A DNA stretch of 49,667 nucleotides from an uncultured Actinomycetes bacterium (GCA_903899845.1 CAIUKV010000229.1:1-49667); one strand, 5' to 3'. Positions 7,243 to 15,001 are shown, counted from the stretch's first letter. The notes: generated by a model not told the origin, from the sequence alone. Made by a program: numbers and translations.

Positions 7243-8199
7243 GTGACCGACCTCCTCGACCGACGGCTCCTCTTCGTCACCGGCAAGGGGGGCGTGGGCA
7301 AGAGCACGGTCACCGCGGCCCTGGCCCTCCTCGCCGCCGAGCAGGGAAAGCGCGTCCTCCTCGTCGAGGTCGACGCCAAGGGAAATCTCCCGAACCTGTT
7401 CGAGCACCCCCCGGTGGGCTTCGACCCGGTCGCGGTCGCCCCCGGGGTCTTCGCGATGCAGCTCACGACCGAGGCCTCGCTGCGCGAGTACCTCAAGCTC
7501 AACCTGCGGATCCCGATGGTCGGTCGCATCGGGCCGATCGCCGGCATCTTCGACTTCGTGGCCAATGCCGCGCCCGGGGTCAAGGAGATCCTCACGGTGG
7601 GGAAGGTCTGCTGGGAGGTCCGCGAGTCGATCGAGGGTCGGGCGCCCTGGGACCTCGTCGTGGTCGACGCCGCCGCGACCGGGCACGTGATCGCGCAGCT
7701 CGACGCGCCGCGCACGATCCGGGACCTCGTGCAGACGGGGCCGATCCGCAACCAGACCGAGTGGATGATGGCGATCCTCTCGGATCCGGCGATCACCGCG
7801 CTCAACGTGGTGACCGCCCCGGAGGAGATGCCGGTCAACGAGACGATCGAGCTCGTCGCCCGGGCGCGGGCCGAGACGGACGTGCCCCTCGGCGCGGTCG
7901 TCGTCAACCGCGTGCTGCCCGAGCCGTTCACGGTCGCCGACGAGCCCGTGTTCGCCGCGATGGCCGACGGGCCCGCCCTCGACCGACTTCGCCAGGAGGC
8001 CGGTCCTGCGGTCGACACCGTGCTCGACGCCGCCGCCCTCGCGGTCGCGCTGCGCCGGGCGCGGGTGCCCCACCTCGACGCTCTGCGGGCCGGCGTCGAC
8101 CTCCCGTTGCTGTACGTCCCCTATCTGTTCGTGCGCGACCACGGGCTCCGGGCCACCCGCATGGTGGCCGACGCCCTCGGCGCCGAGCTCGGGCTGTGA
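7243..8199 (+). CDS. ArsA/GET3-like P-loop ATPase (first of pair)
   Basis: The 318-residue protein opens with RLLFVTGKGGVGKSTVTAAL, a deviant Walker A motif of the SIMIBI class near residue 13, followed by EVDAKGNL and VVDAAATGH. It resembles actinobacterial paired anion-transporting-ATPase-like proteins (Rv3679 type), not a classical arsenite pump. The mycobacterial pair has been linked to a GET3-like client role. The GTG start is preceded by GGGGAGCGG. Its stop overlaps the GTG of the second ATPase by 4 bases, so the two are translationally coupled and probably form a heteromer. Confidence 0.88.
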   Translation: MTDLLDRRLLFVTGKGGVGKSTVTAALALLAAEQGKRVLLVEVDAKGNLPNLFEHPPVGFDPVAVAPGVFAMQLTTEASLREYLKLNLRIPMVGRIGPIAGIFDFVANAAPGVKEILTVGKVCWEVRESIEGRAPWDLVVVDAAATGHVIAQLDAPRTIRDLVQTGPIRNQTEWMMAILSDPAITALNVVTAPEEMPVNETIELVARARAETDVPLGAVVVNRVLPEPFTVADEPVFAAMADGPALDRLRQEAGPAVDTVLDAAALAVALRRARVPHLDALRAGVDLPLLYVPYLFVRDHGLRATRMVADALGAELGL

Positions 8200-9458
8200 C
8201 CGGGTCGGGCCGCCCTGCCGTCGGGCTGGAGGCCCTGCTCGCGTCGCGCGAGGTGGTGGTGTTCTGCGGGTCGGGCGGGGTCGGCAAGACCTCCACCGCC
8301 GCCGCCACGGCGCTGGCGGCGGCGACGCAGCTGGGGGGTCGGGTCCTGGTCGTCACGGTGGACCCGGCCCGGCGGCTCGCCGACGCCCTCGGGCTCGACG
8401 GCATCGGCAACGAGGAGCGCCGGGTGCCCGACGCGGTGCTCCGGGCGGGTGGGTGCACGCCCCGGGGCGAGCTGTGGGCGGCGATGCTCGACACCAAGGC
8501 GTCGTGGGACGACCTGGTGCGCCGTCACGCCCCGGACGAGGCCACCGCCGCGCAGATCCTCGACAACCGGCTCTACGACAACCTCACCAGCCGGTTCGTG
8601 CAGAGCCACGACTACATCGCGATGGAGCGCCTCTACGACCTGCACAGCACGGGCGCGTACGACCTGATCGTCGTCGACACACCACCGACCCGCAACGCGC
8701 TCGACTTCCTCGACGCGCCCCAGCGCATGGCCGATTTCTTCGGTGGTCGCCTGCTCCGCTGGCTCACCGCGCCGTACCGACTCGGAGGCGGGCGCGGGGC
8801 GCGCTTCGTGAACTTCGCGTCGAAGCCCTTCTACCAGATCGCCGACCGCCTGCTCGGGACGCAGTTCCTGCAGGACATCGCCGAGTTCTTCCTGAACTTC
8901 GAGACGATGTACTCCGGGTTCGTCGGTCGGGCGCGCGCGGTGGAGCGGCTGATGCAGGACCGGCGCACGAGCTTCGTGGTGGTCACGACGCTCGAGGGTG
9001 CCCCTCTGCGGGAGGCCGAGTTCTTCTGCTCGGAGCTCACCGCACGCGGCCTCCACCTGGGTGGCCTCGTGCTCAACCGCGTGATGCCGGAGGCGTTCAC
9101 CGATCCCGCGGTCGCCGCGGCGGCCCGCGTGCTCACCGACGACCCGACCCGGGTGGCGACGGCCCTCGCCACGACCGGCGTGGCGGCGCTGGCGGACCCG
9201 GTCGCGGTGGCCCGGGTGCTGCGGACGGTGGGGACGTCGTTCCAGCAGCTCGCGGTGGTGGCGACCCGGGAGGCCGAGCTCCGGGCCGAGCTGTCGCGGG
9301 TGCCCGAGGCGATGGCGACGGTGCCGACCTTCGCCGAGGACGTCCACGACGTGCGCAGCCTGGCCCGGATCGGGGAGTGCCTCCTCGGTGCCCCGTTACC
9401 ATCGGCGCGTGTCCGTGCCGATGCTGGAGCTGGCGAGGCTGAACACCGGCCTCGATGA
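8196..9458 (+). CDS. ArsA/GET3-like P-loop ATPase (second of pair)
   Basis: The 420-residue partner of the preceding ATPase carries VVVFCGSGGVGKTSTAAA (about residues 20-37), TVDPARRLADAL as the ArsA-type signature, and VVDTPPTRNALDFLDAP. It is similar to Rv3680-type proteins. The GTG start is set by the GTGA overlap with the upstream stop. The last 50 bases overlap the 5' end of the sensor kinase gene, which has its own -10 box inside this reading frame. No metal-binding CxC or CxxC is seen, so arsenite transport is unlikely. Confidence 0.88.
   Translation: MTGSGRPAVGLEALLASREVVVFCGSGGVGKTSTAAATALAAATQLGGRVLVVTVDPARRLADALGLDGIGNEERRVPDAVLRAGGCTPRGELWAAMLDTKASWDDLVRRHAPDEATAAQILDNRLYDNLTSRFVQSHDYIAMERLYDLHSTGAYDLIVVDTPPTRNALDFLDAPQRMADFFGGRLLRWLTAPYRLGGGRGARFVNFASKPFYQIADRLLGTQFLQDIAEFFLNFETMYSGFVGRARAVERLMQDRRTSFVVVTTLEGAPLREAEFFCSELTARGLHLGGLVLNRVMPEAFTDPAVAAAARVLTDDPTRVATALATTGVAALADPVAVARVLRTVGTSFQQLAVVATREAELRAELSRVPEAMATVPTFAEDVHDVRSLARIGECLLGAPLPSARVRADAGAGEAEHRPR
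9397..9402 (+). promoter_or_regulatory. -10 box (TACCAT) of pdtaS
   Basis: TACCAT sits 6 bases before GTG 9409, inside the 3' end of the upstream ATPase gene. This suggests that pdtaS can be transcribed separately as a leaderless mRNA. Confidence 0.5.
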
Positions 9459-10878
9459 GCCGGCGCTGCACCACCTCCAGCGCCTGGTCGCCACCTGGCA
9501 GGTGCTGGCGGACCTCGCCTTCTCCGACCTGCTGATGCTCGCGCCGGTCGACGGCACGTCGGGGCGGCGCTTCCTGCTCCTCGCCCACGTCCGGCCCACG
9601 ACCGGCCAGACGCTGTACCCCACGGACCTCGTCGGCCGAGTGGTCGAGGAGTCGGAGCGCCCCCTGGTCGCCCGGGCCTGGCACCTCGGGGAGATCGCCG
9701 CGGGCGTCGCCCCGGTCATGGGCTCGGCGGAGCGGGCCCGGCTCCAGTGCATCCCGATCCGCCAGGACGGCCGGGTGATCGGGGTCCTGAGCCTGGAGTC
9801 CGGCACGACCTCGACCCGGCGACCGGGGGAGCTCGAGCGCCACTACCTGGCGACGTTCGAGCGCCTGGCCCGGATGGTGGGCGAAGGGAGCTTCCCCTTC
9901 ACCCGCGGCGCCGTGGAGCTCGAGGAGGCCCCCCGGGTGGGTGACGGGGTCATCGTGCTCGACGAGGAGCGACGGGTCCGGTTCGCCAGTCCCAACGCCG
10001 TGAGCGCGCTCCACCGGATGGGCATCCACGCGTACCCGACCGGGCTGCGCCTGAGCGAGGTGGGCGTGGATCCGGCGCCCGTCGACGCCATGTACCGGGA
10101 CCCGGCGCCGGTGATGCTCGAGCTGCAGCGCGGCGATTCGTCGGTGGTGGTGCACGCCCTGCCCCTGCTCGCCGCCACCGACGTCGTCGGCGCGATCGTG
10201 TTGATGCGGGACGTGACCGACCTCCGCCACCGGGATCGCATGCTCGTGACGAAGGACGCCACGATCCGGGAGATCCACCACCGGGTCAAGAACAACCTCC
10301 AGACCATTGCGGCGTTGCTCCGGCTCCAGGCCCGCCGCCTGCAGTCGGACGAGGCCCGGGCGGCGCTCGAGGAGTCGGAGCGTCGGATCCGGGCTATCGC
10401 CGTGGTCCACGAGACGCTCTCGCGCGACGCGTCCGACGTCGTGCCCTTCGACGAGATCGTGCGACCCCTGGCCCGTCTGGTCGAGGAGGCGTCGGGTGGT
10501 CCGGACTTCCCGATCCGGATCGAGGTGGAGGGGCAGGTCGGCGACCTTCCCGGCGACCTGGCCACGCCGCTCGCCGTCGTGCTCAACGAACTGGTGCAGA
10601 ACGCGGTCGACCATGCCTTCCCCCCCGGTCGGAACGCGGCCGGGGCCGGGAGGGTGCGGGTCACGCTCGCGCGCGAGGGGGACGACGCCGTCGTGGTCGT
10701 GGCCGACGACGGCGTCGGTCTCCCGCCGGGGTTCACCCTCGACGCCCCGTCGGGTCTCGGCCTCTCGATCGTGCACACGCTCGTGACGACCGAGATGGGC
10801 GGCTCGCTCGAGCTCGTCGACGACCGCGGTGCCCGGGCGGTGGTGCGGGTCCCGGTGGGGGGGCCCGACGACGGCTGA
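9409..10878 (+). CDS. pdtaS: PdtaS-type sensor histidine kinase
   Basis: The 489-residue protein matches mycobacterial PdtaS over its length. A GAF-like domain at the N-terminus includes VATWQVLADLAFSD, a PAS-like domain follows (VRFASPNAVSALHRMG), and the HisKA_2 phosphoacceptor is IHHRVKNNLQTIAALLRLQ with H290. The ATPase domain has NELVQNAVDHAF, DDGVGLPPGF and GLGLSIV. No membrane segment is present, so it is cytosolic. PdtaS phosphorylates PdtaR, an RNA-binding antiterminator of the ANTAR type; no pdtaR is in the window. The start GTG 9409 is chosen from its -10 box; ATG 9421 is an alternative. Convergent whiB downstream matches the Mycobacterium gene order (pdtaS beside whiB1). Confidence 0.92.
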   Translation: MSVPMLELARLNTGLDEPALHHLQRLVATWQVLADLAFSDLLMLAPVDGTSGRRFLLLAHVRPTTGQTLYPTDLVGRVVEESERPLVARAWHLGEIAAGVAPVMGSAERARLQCIPIRQDGRVIGVLSLESGTTSTRRPGELERHYLATFERLARMVGEGSFPFTRGAVELEEAPRVGDGVIVLDEERRVRFASPNAVSALHRMGIHAYPTGLRLSEVGVDPAPVDAMYRDPAPVMLELQRGDSSVVVHALPLLAATDVVGAIVLMRDVTDLRHRDRMLVTKDATIREIHHRVKNNLQTIAALLRLQARRLQSDEARAALEESERRIRAIAVVHETLSRDASDVVPFDEIVRPLARLVEEASGGPDFPIRIEVEGQVGDLPGDLATPLAVVLNELVQNAVDHAFPPGRNAAGAGRVRVTLAREGDDAVVVVADDGVGLPPGFTLDAPSGLGLSIVHTLVTTEMGGSLELVDDRGARAVVRVPVGGPDDG

Positions 10879-10890
10879 TCGCCGACGCCG

Positions 10891-10907
10891 CCCGGTGCGC
10901 CCCCGGG
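10891..10907. terminator. GC hairpin between convergent pdtaS and whiB
   Basis: CCCGG and CCGGG form a 5-bp stem with a 7-base loop, ending one base before the whiB stop codon. There is no T tract. It may be a weak bidirectional terminator in the 29-base convergent gap. Confidence 0.35.
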
Positions 10908-11198
10908 TCAGGCGCTGGCGCGCTGGGTCGAGACCCAGCCCTTGCGGAGCTTGCGGCGCTCCTCCTCGGTGGTGCCCCCCCAGATCCCCGCCTCCTGGTT
11001 GGTGGCCAGGGCGAACTCGAGGCATTCGGGAGCGACCTGGCAGGCCGTGCAGATCCGCCGGGCGGTCTCGATCTGCTCCTGGGCGTTGCCGGTGACGCCG
11101 ATGGGGAAGAACACGTCGGGGTCGGACTCGCGGCAGGCCGAGCGGCTGCGCCAGCTCTCGGTGTCCCAGTCGTGGGTGCGGATCCAGGTGAGGGCCAC
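10908..11198 (-). CDS. WhiB family Fe-S transcription factor (WhiB1-like by context)
   Basis: The 96-residue protein has the four WhiB cysteines C22, C50, C53 and C59 (SACRESD, ICTACQVAPEC), the GIWGG turn at 71-75 and the basic tail EEERRKLRKG. WhiB proteins bind a 4Fe-4S cluster, partner with the principal sigma factor, and are restricted to Actinobacteria and their phages. Convergence with pdtaS is the arrangement of Mycobacterium whiB1, so a WhiB1-type role is plausible but not certain. The gene has a probable promoter at 11304-11332 with a leader of about 100 bases, and the repeat-rich intergenic region lies upstream. Confidence 0.93.
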   Translation of the reverse strand: MALTWIRTHDWDTESWRSRSACRESDPDVFFPIGVTGNAQEQIETARRICTACQVAPECLEFALATNQEAGIWGGTTEEERRKLRKGWVSTQRASA

Positions 11199-11303
11199 GG
11201 CGTCGATCTTTCGTCGGTGGGTGAGGATGCGGCCTGCGGCGCAGGACCGGGACCGCTCGCCGTCCTCGGGTGCTCCCTCGAGGCGGGTGGAGGCGGGTAG
11301 AAG

Positions 11304-11332
11304 ACACTAGGGGGTGCGGCGTCGGCGCACAA
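11304..11332 (-). promoter_or_regulatory. whiB promoter: TTGTGC-N17-TAGTGT
   Basis: On the minus strand TTGTGC (11332-11327) and TAGTGT (11309-11304) are separated by exactly 17 bases, the spacing expected for a housekeeping sigma factor. The whiB GTG lies about 100 bases downstream, leaving a real 5' leader, unlike the leaderless genes in this window. Confidence 0.5.
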
Positions 11333-11392
11333 GGCCTCTGACCTGGGCTTTTGTGACCTCGTCCCCTGTCTTCCCCAGCCGGGCCCCCCGGC

Positions 11393-11445
11393 ATCCCCAG
11401 GAGATCCCCAGGAGATCCCCAGGAGATCCCCAGGGAGATCCCCAG
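11393..11445 (+). repeat. Iteron-like direct repeats, 5 copies of ATCCCCAG(GAG)
   Basis: ATCCCCAG begins at 11393, 11404, 11415, 11426 and 11438, so the spacing is 11, 11, 11 and 12 bases, about one helical turn. The same-face arrangement suggests cooperative protein binding. The ATCCCC core recurs inverted in the array at 11570-11635. Confidence 0.85.
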
Positions 11446-11509
11446 GCGGTGACCGTGGCGGGACCCGTCGTCCCCGTCGGGGTCCCGGTTCTCCCGGGTG
11501 GTGGTCCGG

Positions 11510-11518
11510 TTGTCCACA
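11510..11518 (+). promoter_or_regulatory. DnaA-box-like 9-mer TTGTCCACA
   Basis: TTGTCCACA equals the DnaA box form preferred in high-GC actinobacteria. It stands alone between the two opposed 11-bp arrays. There is no AT-rich unwinding region and no dnaA or dnaN nearby, so it is not a standard chromosomal origin. Confidence 0.4.
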
Positions 11519-11569
11519 CCCTCGGCGTGGTTCTCCCCAGGCCGCCCTGCCCCGCCGCTGGGGCGATCG

Positions 11570-11635
11570 GCACAGGGGATGCACAGGGGATGCACAGGGG
11601 ATGCCCGGGGGATGCCCGGGGGATGCCCGGGGGAT
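11570..11635 (-). repeat. Iteron-like inverted array: 3 x GCACAGGGGAT then 3 x GCCCGGGGGAT
   Basis: Six contiguous 11-bp units start at 11570, 11581, 11592, 11603, 11614 and 11625. On the minus strand each reads ATCCCC followed by TGTGC or CGGGC, so the core is the same as in the left array but in the opposite direction. Unit length again equals one helical turn. Confidence 0.85.
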
Positions 11636-11676
11636 GCCCGATTCCTCCCCAGGGAACAAGCAGAATTCCCCAGGAA

Positions 11677-11748
11677 CCCCGTGCGCCCCGTGCGCCCCGT
11701 CCAGCCCGTCCAGCCCGTCCAGCCCGTCCAGCCCGTCCAGCCCGTCCA
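11677..11748. repeat. 9-bp tandem array, 8 units (CCCCGTGCG to GCCCGTCCA)
   Basis: Two units of CCCCGTGCG, one CCCCGTCCA and five GCCCGTCCA run without gaps. The array ends 30 bases before the GDPD start. It is open in all frames and would encode a collagen-like Gly-x-x pattern on the minus strand, which I regard as a by-product of the 9-bp period. Confidence 0.85.
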
Positions 11749-11778
11749 GCCCCCAGCCACCCTCGCCCGAGGAGCCTC

Positions 11779-12489
11779 GTGGCCCGACCCCTCGTCCTCG
11801 CCCACCGGGGCGCCCGCCGCCGGGCGCCCGAGAACACGCTCGAGGCCTTCGCCGTCGCCCGTGACCTCGGGGCCGACGGGGTGGAGCTCGACGTCCGCCG
11901 GACCGCCGACGGCGTGCTCGTCCTGCACCACGACCCGGGCCCGACCGACGGGCCGGTGCTGGCCACGGTCGCCCACGCCGAGGTGGCCGCCCGGTTCCCT
12001 GCGATCCCCACGCTGGACGCCGCACTCGACGTCGCCGCCGGCCTGCTCGTGAACGTCGAGATCAAGAACCTGCCGTGGGAGCCCGACTTCGACGCTTCGG
12101 AGTCCGTGGCCGATGCGGTGGTGGCGCGGGTCCGGGGGCGGGGCGCCGACGACCGCGTCCTCGTGTCGTCGTTCCACCTGCCGACGATCGATCGCGTGCA
12201 CGAGCGAGCGCCGGAGCTCCCGACCGCCTACCTGTTCATGGTCGGGACCGACCTCGCCGCGGTCGTCGACCTCGCGGCCGAGCACGGGCACGGGGCACTC
12301 CATCCCGACGTCCGTGCCCTCACCGACGCCGCCGGGGCCGACTTCGTCGCACGCGCCCACGAGCGGGGCCTCGCCGTGAACGTGTGGACCGTCAACGAAC
12401 CGGCCGAGATCGCGCGGATGGCCGACCTCGGGGTGGACGCCATCGTCACCGACGTCCCCGACGTCGCCGTCCAGGTGCTCGGCCGCTAG
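11779..12489 (+). CDS. Glycerophosphodiester phosphodiesterase family protein
   Basis: The 236-residue GDPD-type TIM barrel begins LVLAHRGARRRAPENTLEAF, with the catalytic His and the EN pair, followed by DGVELDVRRTADGVLVLHHD (E, D and H metal and acid-base residues) and NVEIKN. It ends with VNVWTVNEP and GVDAIVTDVP, typical of the family. It hydrolyses glycerophosphodiesters to glycerol-3-phosphate and an alcohol. No signal peptide is seen with the chosen start, so it acts in the cytosol. The GTG has GAGGAG 5 bases upstream. A longer in-frame extension reaches back to 11314 but runs through the tandem repeats and is rejected. The stop shares CTAG with the stop of the convergent lipid kinase gene. 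Confidence 0.92.
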   Translation: MARPLVLAHRGARRRAPENTLEAFAVARDLGADGVELDVRRTADGVLVLHHDPGPTDGPVLATVAHAEVAARFPAIPTLDAALDVAAGLLVNVEIKNLPWEPDFDASESVADAVVARVRGRGADDRVLVSSFHLPTIDRVHERAPELPTAYLFMVGTDLAAVVDLAAEHGHGALHPDVRALTDAAGADFVARAHERGLAVNVWTVNEPAEIARMADLGVDAIVTDVPDVAVQVLGR

Positions 12490-13430
12490 GTGCCGGTACC
12501 CACCTCGGGGCGGACCGGGAGCACGACCCGCAGCGCATCGGGGACGTAGCGAACGTCGAGGGTCGCAGTGGTTCCCAGGTAGTCGCCGTCGACCTGCCAC
12601 GGGAACGCGCCGTCGGGCGCCTCGAGCCGCAACGCATGGACGTCGTGGAGCTGCACCACCTCGCGTGTGTGCTGGAGGTGGCGGGCCCGGCCCACCGACG
12701 AGCCGAACGCACCGGCGGCGTCGCGGAGGCGGAGCCGGGTCATCGAGGTCACGGCGAGGGGGCGGTCGGGCCCGGCGTCGGGGGTCAGGAGCATGCGGCG
12801 CGGCCCGACGTACGAGTAGGGCGCGAGGTTCGAGACCACGGTGAAGCGGGCGGCGTGGTTCTGCCCGTCGGGGGTGGTGACGTGGATGGCCGGAGTCGCC
12901 CGGTCCACACCGTGGGCGAGGGTCCGCAGCGTCTGCCAGGCGAAGGCCGGATGGGCCGCGACGCGCTTGACCCGCCGGTCGAGCCGCTCCATGCGCTCGA
13001 CCACCGCTGCGTCGAAGCCGGCGCCGAGGTGGAACAGGAAGGGCCGGGCCCCGGCGAGGCCGATCCCGAGCGGACGGACCGTGTCGGTGTCCAGCGCGAC
13101 GAGGAGCGCGGTGAGCGCCGGGTGGAGGCGGTTCGAGAAGCCGACCGCCCGGGCGAACACGTTGGTCGAGCCCCCGGGGAGGGCGGCCAGGGCCGTCGCG
13201 GTGCCGAGGAGGCCGGCCGCGGCTTCGTTGAGGGTGCCGTCCCCGGCGGCGACGACCACGACGTCGATCCCGTCGGCCGCGGCCGCCGCGGCGAGGGCGG
13301 TGGCGTGGCCCCGCCGCTCGGTCGCCACGGTGTCGACCCGGTGGGTCGCGGCCAGGCCGGCCTCGAGGTGCGCGCGCCGTGTCGGCGTCATCGACGACGC
13401 CTTCGGGTTGACGAGGAGCCGCACGCGCAC
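12486..13430 (-). CDS. Diacylglycerol/lipid kinase family protein (DAGK catalytic domain)
   Basis: The 314-residue protein begins RVRLLVNPKASS and carries AAGDGTLNEAA and ALPGGSTNVFARAVG, the GDGT and GG-x-N nucleotide signatures of the DAGK_cat/YegS family. The C-terminal beta-rich half includes WQVDGDYLG. The family phosphorylates diacylglycerol or related lipids at the membrane; the exact lipid is not known. The GTG start is supported by a TAGATT box 6 bases upstream. Its stop overlaps that of the GDPD gene by 4 bases in convergent orientation. Both genes concern glycerolipid turnover. Confidence 0.9.
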   Translation of the reverse strand: MRVRLLVNPKASSMTPTRRAHLEAGLAATHRVDTVATERRGHATALAAAAAADGIDVVVVAAGDGTLNEAAAGLLGTATALAALPGGSTNVFARAVGFSNRLHPALTALLVALDTDTVRPLGIGLAGARPFLFHLGAGFDAAVVERMERLDRRVKRVAAHPAFAWQTLRTLAHGVDRATPAIHVTTPDGQNHAARFTVVSNLAPYSYVGPRRMLLTPDAGPDRPLAVTSMTRLRLRDAAGAFGSSVGRARHLQHTREVVQLHDVHALRLEAPDGAFPWQVDGDYLGTTATLDVRYVPDALRVVLPVRPEVGTGT

Positions 13431-13436
13431 CGGCGC

Positions 13437-13442
13437 AATCTA
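13437..13442 (-). promoter_or_regulatory. -10 box (TAGATT on minus strand) of the lipid kinase gene
   Basis: TAGATT is followed by 6 bases and GTG 13430, a leaderless-type spacing. The divergent UDG gene has its own TACGAT box 14 bases to the right. Confidence 0.5.
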
Positions 13443-13455
13443 CGACGACGTCCCG

Positions 13456-13461
13456 TACGAT
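13456..13461 (+). promoter_or_regulatory. -10 box (TACGAT) of the UDG gene
   Basis: TACGAT ends 9 bases before ATG 13471, with GGAG in between, so the transcript would have a very short leader or none. Confidence 0.4.
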
Positions 13462-13470
13462 CCCGGAGCC

Positions 13471-14169
13471 ATGGCACACGACGCTCCGGGGCCCGACGCG
13501 CTGCGGGCGGTGACCGAGGAGATCGTGGCGTGCCGGGCCTGCCCCCGCCTCGTCGGCTGGCGCGAGCAGGTGGCCCGGGAGAAGCGGGCGGCCTTCCGGG
13601 CCGAGGACTACTGGGGCCGTCCGGTCCCCGGATTCGGTGATCCCGGCGCCCGCCTGCTCGTCCTCGGGCTCGCGCCGGCGGCGCACGGGGGCAACCGGAC
13701 CGGCCGGGTGTTCACCGGCGACCGCTCGGGCGACTGGCTCTTCGCCGCGCTGCACCGGGCGGGGTACGCGAGCTCGCCGGTCTCCGAGCGGGTCGGCGAC
13801 GGGCTGGTGCTCACCGACTGCTACGTGGCGGCGGCGGTGCGTTGCGCACCTCCGGCGAACGCGCCCAGCCCGGAGGAGCGCGACACCTGCCTGCCCTTCC
13901 TGGCCCGCGAGCTCGACGCGCTCACGGGGCTCTCGGTGGTCGTCACGCTGGGCGGCTTCGCCTTCGATGCCCTGTGGCGCGTGCTCGCCGCCCAGGGTGA
14001 GCCCCGGCCGGTGCCCCGCCCGAAGTTCGGGCACGGGGTGGAGGTCGCTTCGGCGCGGTACACGATCCTCGGGTGCTACCACCCGAGCCAGCAGAACACC
14101 TTCACCGGTCGCCTGACCGAGCCCATGCTCGACGCGGTGTTCGCCCGGGCCCGGGCCCTGACCGGCTGA
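13471..14169 (+). CDS. udgB: Family 5 uracil-DNA glycosylase (UdgB-like)
   Basis: The 232-residue protein shows the family 4/5 Fe-S cysteines C21, C24, C125 and C140 (ACRACP, VRCAPP, ERDTC). The active-site motif is GLAPAAHGGNRTGR followed by FTGDRSGDWL. The second motif HPSQQNTFTGRLT lies near the C-terminus. GLAPA with no polar catalytic residue is typical of family 5, which removes uracil and other deaminated bases from DNA. It closely resembles the mycobacterial UdgB. The ATG gives the expected N-terminus. It is divergent from the lipid kinase gene. Confidence 0.93.
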   Translation: MAHDAPGPDALRAVTEEIVACRACPRLVGWREQVAREKRAAFRAEDYWGRPVPGFGDPGARLLVLGLAPAAHGGNRTGRVFTGDRSGDWLFAALHRAGYASSPVSERVGDGLVLTDCYVAAAVRCAPPANAPSPEERDTCLPFLARELDALTGLSVVVTLGGFAFDALWRVLAAQGEPRPVPRPKFGHGVEVASARYTILGCYHPSQQNTFTGRLTEPMLDAVFARARALTG

Positions 14170-14194
14170 CCGGCTGACCGGCCGACCGGTGGCG

Positions 14195-15001
14195 TCACCC
14201 CAGGAGTGAGGCGAGCTCGCCGACGAAGTAGACGACGGCGATCGCACCGAGCACCGACGCGACGGCGATCCGCAGCGTGCGCTCGGTCGCCCGGAGCGCG
14301 AGGTGGGCACCGATCCGGGCACCAGGCACGACCCCGATCGTCAGCGGAAGGGCGTACTGCCAGTCCACGTGCCCGAGGGCGGCGTGGGTGACGAGGCTCG
14401 GCACCGAGAGGGCGCCCACGCAGGCCAGCGACGTCGCGATCGCCGCCTTGAGGGGCAGGTGCATCCACGACGTGAAGAGGGGGACGAGGAGGATCCCGCC
14501 CCCGATCCCGAGCAGGCCGCTCAGGGCGCCCGCGGCGAGCCCGGCGGTGGCGCAGTAGGGCGCCCCGGCCCGCTCGACGAGGGGGGCGGCCGGCGCCGCG
14601 GGCCGGTCGGCGGCGACGACGGCCGGGGCGCGGGGCGGGAGGGCCAGCCGGATCGAGGTGAACGCGAGGAGGACGGCGGTGGCCAGCATCAGGAGGTGCC
14701 CGTCGCCCGGGACGAGGTCGGTGGTGAGCGCCCCGCCCACGGCGGCGAGGATCCCGAACCCGGCGGTCCAGGCGAACACCCGCCAGCGGACCAGGCCCTC
14801 ACGGGCGTAGCGGAGGGTGCCGCTGATGGCGGACGGGAGGACCGAGGGGATGGTCGACCCGACCGCGTCGATCGGCGTCGCGCCGAGGGCCCGGATGACG
14901 GGTGTGGAGACGACCGCACCGCCCACCCCGAACATCCCGGACAGGATCCCGGTCGCGATCCCGGCGACGACGCCGATGAGGAACCCACCCAGACCCGCCA
15001 C
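14195..15001 (-). CDS. TauE/SafE (DUF81) family membrane transporter
   Basis: The 268-residue hydrophobic protein has the duplicated TauE/SafE pattern. Each half carries a glycine-rich signature, FGVGGAVVSTPV in the N-half and LGIGGGILLVPL in the C-half, with about eight membrane segments. Members export or import sulfite, sulfonates or organosulfur anions; the substrate here is unknown. The GTG start lies 8 bases from TAGCCT on the minus strand, which overlaps the -10 box of the divergent dapA gene. Confidence 0.9.
   Translation of the reverse strand: MAGLGGFLIGVVAGIATGILSGMFGVGGAVVSTPVIRALGATPIDAVGSTIPSVLPSAISGTLRYAREGLVRWRVFAWTAGFGILAAVGGALTTDLVPGDGHLLMLATAVLLAFTSIRLALPPRAPAVVAADRPAAPAAPLVERAGAPYCATAGLAAGALSGLLGIGGGILLVPLFTSWMHLPLKAAIATSLACVGALSVPSLVTHAALGHVDWQYALPLTIGVVPGARIGAHLALRATERTLRIAVASVLGAIAVVYFVGELASLLG

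Larger units (their letters stand above)
11199..11778. other. Repeat-rich intergenic region between whiB and the GDPD gene
   Basis: This 580-base stretch is the only long non-coding region in the window. From left to right it holds the whiB leader and promoter, five ATCCCCAG units, a central 124-base segment with one TTGTCCACA, six 11-bp units in the opposite orientation, scattered TCCCCAGG motifs (near 11371, 11533, 11645, 11667), an 8-unit 9-bp array, and the ribosome-binding site of the GDPD gene. All three frames stay open through much of it because of the repeats, but codon composition and the lack of homology argue against a protein. Confidence 0.7.

Noticed and set aside
11393-11640. 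Chromosomal replication origin
   Set aside because: There is only one DnaA-box-like site, no AT-rich unwinding element, and no dnaA, dnaN, gyrB or recF. The arrays are reported as unexplained repeats instead.
11314-11778. N-terminal extension of the GDPD protein, or a collagen-like protein on either strand
   Set aside because: The frame stays open only because 9- and 11-bp repeats avoid stops. The extension is Pro/Arg/Ala repeats without homology, and the GTG at 11779 has a good ribosome-binding site and the family N-terminus.
9133-14322. An uninterrupted minus-strand reading frame of more than 1700 codons
   Set aside because: It runs antisense to ArsA, pdtaS and other clear genes and through intergenic repeats. 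Its residue content (R, H, G, V, D) is what the complement of GC-rich codons gives. Long antisense frames are expected at this GC content.
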